Assembly: GCA_028705705.1 (NCBI GenBank)
Contig: JAQWCZ010000112.1
Location: 1 to 6,667, forward strand
Reading direction: 5' to 3'
Length of the DNA stretch: 6,667 nt
Source of the DNA: Paludibacter sp.
GTDB taxonomy: Bacteria > Bacteroidota > Bacteroidia > Bacteroidales > Paludibacteraceae
The position numbers and the translations under genes are program-made. The notes below the pieces were generated by a model. That model made no database searches, was not told the DNA's origin, and saw only the letters and a list, made by a program, of their open reading frames with translations. Shown piece by piece: positions 6,483 through 6,667 of the stretch. Position 1 is the first letter of the stretch, and the number at the start of each line of letters is the position of its first letter.

Positions 6483-6667
6483 TTAGTTAATTTTTACTGA
6501 TGTCATCGTGAGTGAACCACCGACGGGATGGTCATTAAACAGGGTAACCGATTCTTCTTTTTCTTTCAGTGCCAGCACATACAACAAAGGTAAGAAATGC
6601 TCGGGTGTCGGGACGGCCAGTTGAAATGCTTTGCCATTTGTATTGTAATCAATCAAGGCCTTATGGT
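6483..6667 (-). CDS. ygiD: C-terminal part of a YgiD/DODA-type extradiol ring-cleavage dioxygenase homologue, partial
   Basis: The last 60 codons plus TAA (stop at 6485-6483) are present; the gene runs off the right edge. The visible protein includes FQLAVPTPEHFLPLLYVLAL (residues 14-33 of the fragment) and ends GGSLTMTSVKIN. The PEHFLPLLY block followed by a GS-(L/I)-(S/T)-M-(T/L)-SV tail is characteristic of bacterial 4,5-DOPA dioxygenase-like proteins, class III extradiol enzymes that bind Zn or Fe. The conserved His of PEH is part of the family's active-site region. The metal-ligand histidines expected in the N-terminal and central parts are outside the window, so activity cannot be judged. 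The physiological substrate of bacterial members is generally unsettled. The reading was made by translating the minus strand directly. Confidence 0.85.
   Translation of the reverse strand, partial: HKALIDYNTNGKAFQLAVPTPEHFLPLLYVLALKEKEESVTLFNDHPVGGSLTMTSVKIN

Noticed and set aside
3000..6667. Polysaccharide-utilisation locus or a new defence system on the minus strand
   Set aside because: No SusC/SusD, sensor or regulator genes, nucleases or ATPases are present; the three genes are a dioxygenase homologue, a DMT transporter and a carbohydrate enzyme with no clear shared pathway.

Overview
The window looks like a piece of a Bacteroidota chromosome, most likely Bacteroidales or Marinilabiliales. 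Four things point there. GC content is moderate. Starts are A-rich with no strong Shine-Dalgarno sequence. Candidate promoters match the Bacteroidota -7 consensus TAnnTTTG. The proteins (a long acyl-CoA dehydrogenase beside electron-transfer flavoprotein (ETF), and a lipoprotein-like glycosidase fused to a mutarotase) read like proteins of that phylum. This placement is inference from sequence character, not a database match.

Left half, plus strand (1-2862): a flavin-based electron-transfer operon. Bases 1-27 are probably the last eight codons of etfB. A spacer of about 107 bp follows, filled by an unusual heptad repeat in two oppositely oriented arrays. Then come etfA (135-1154) and, after a single spacer base, a long acyl-CoA dehydrogenase (1156-2862). 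Together they would pass electrons between acyl-CoA thioesters and an ETF, in fatty-acid or amino-acid oxidation or in butyrate-type acyl-CoA reduction.

Convergent gap (2863-2999): a perfect 24-bp palindrome followed by T residues ends the etf operon. Next to it lies an 80-bp nested inverted repeat that may be a dispersed element.

Right half, minus strand (3000-6667): three genes in one orientation. From upstream to downstream they are the C-terminal 60 codons of a YgiD/DODA-type extradiol dioxygenase homologue (6483 to the window edge), a ten-helix EamA/DMT-family transporter (5441-6370, GTG start, -7 box just upstream), and a 722-residue exported protein (3000-5168). The last joins a clan GH-A glycoside hydrolase domain to a complete aldose 1-epimerase domain, and it is the most interesting gene here. 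The 272-bp A+T-rich gap in front of it (5169-5440) has no gene but holds a candidate promoter and a 9+3+9 palindrome that may be an operator or a weak terminator.

I see no tRNA, rRNA, CRISPR array, transposase or defence system. Most of the window is ordinary metabolic sequence. The points that merit a second look are the hydrolase-mutarotase fusion, the heptad arrays and the palindromic intergenic elements.
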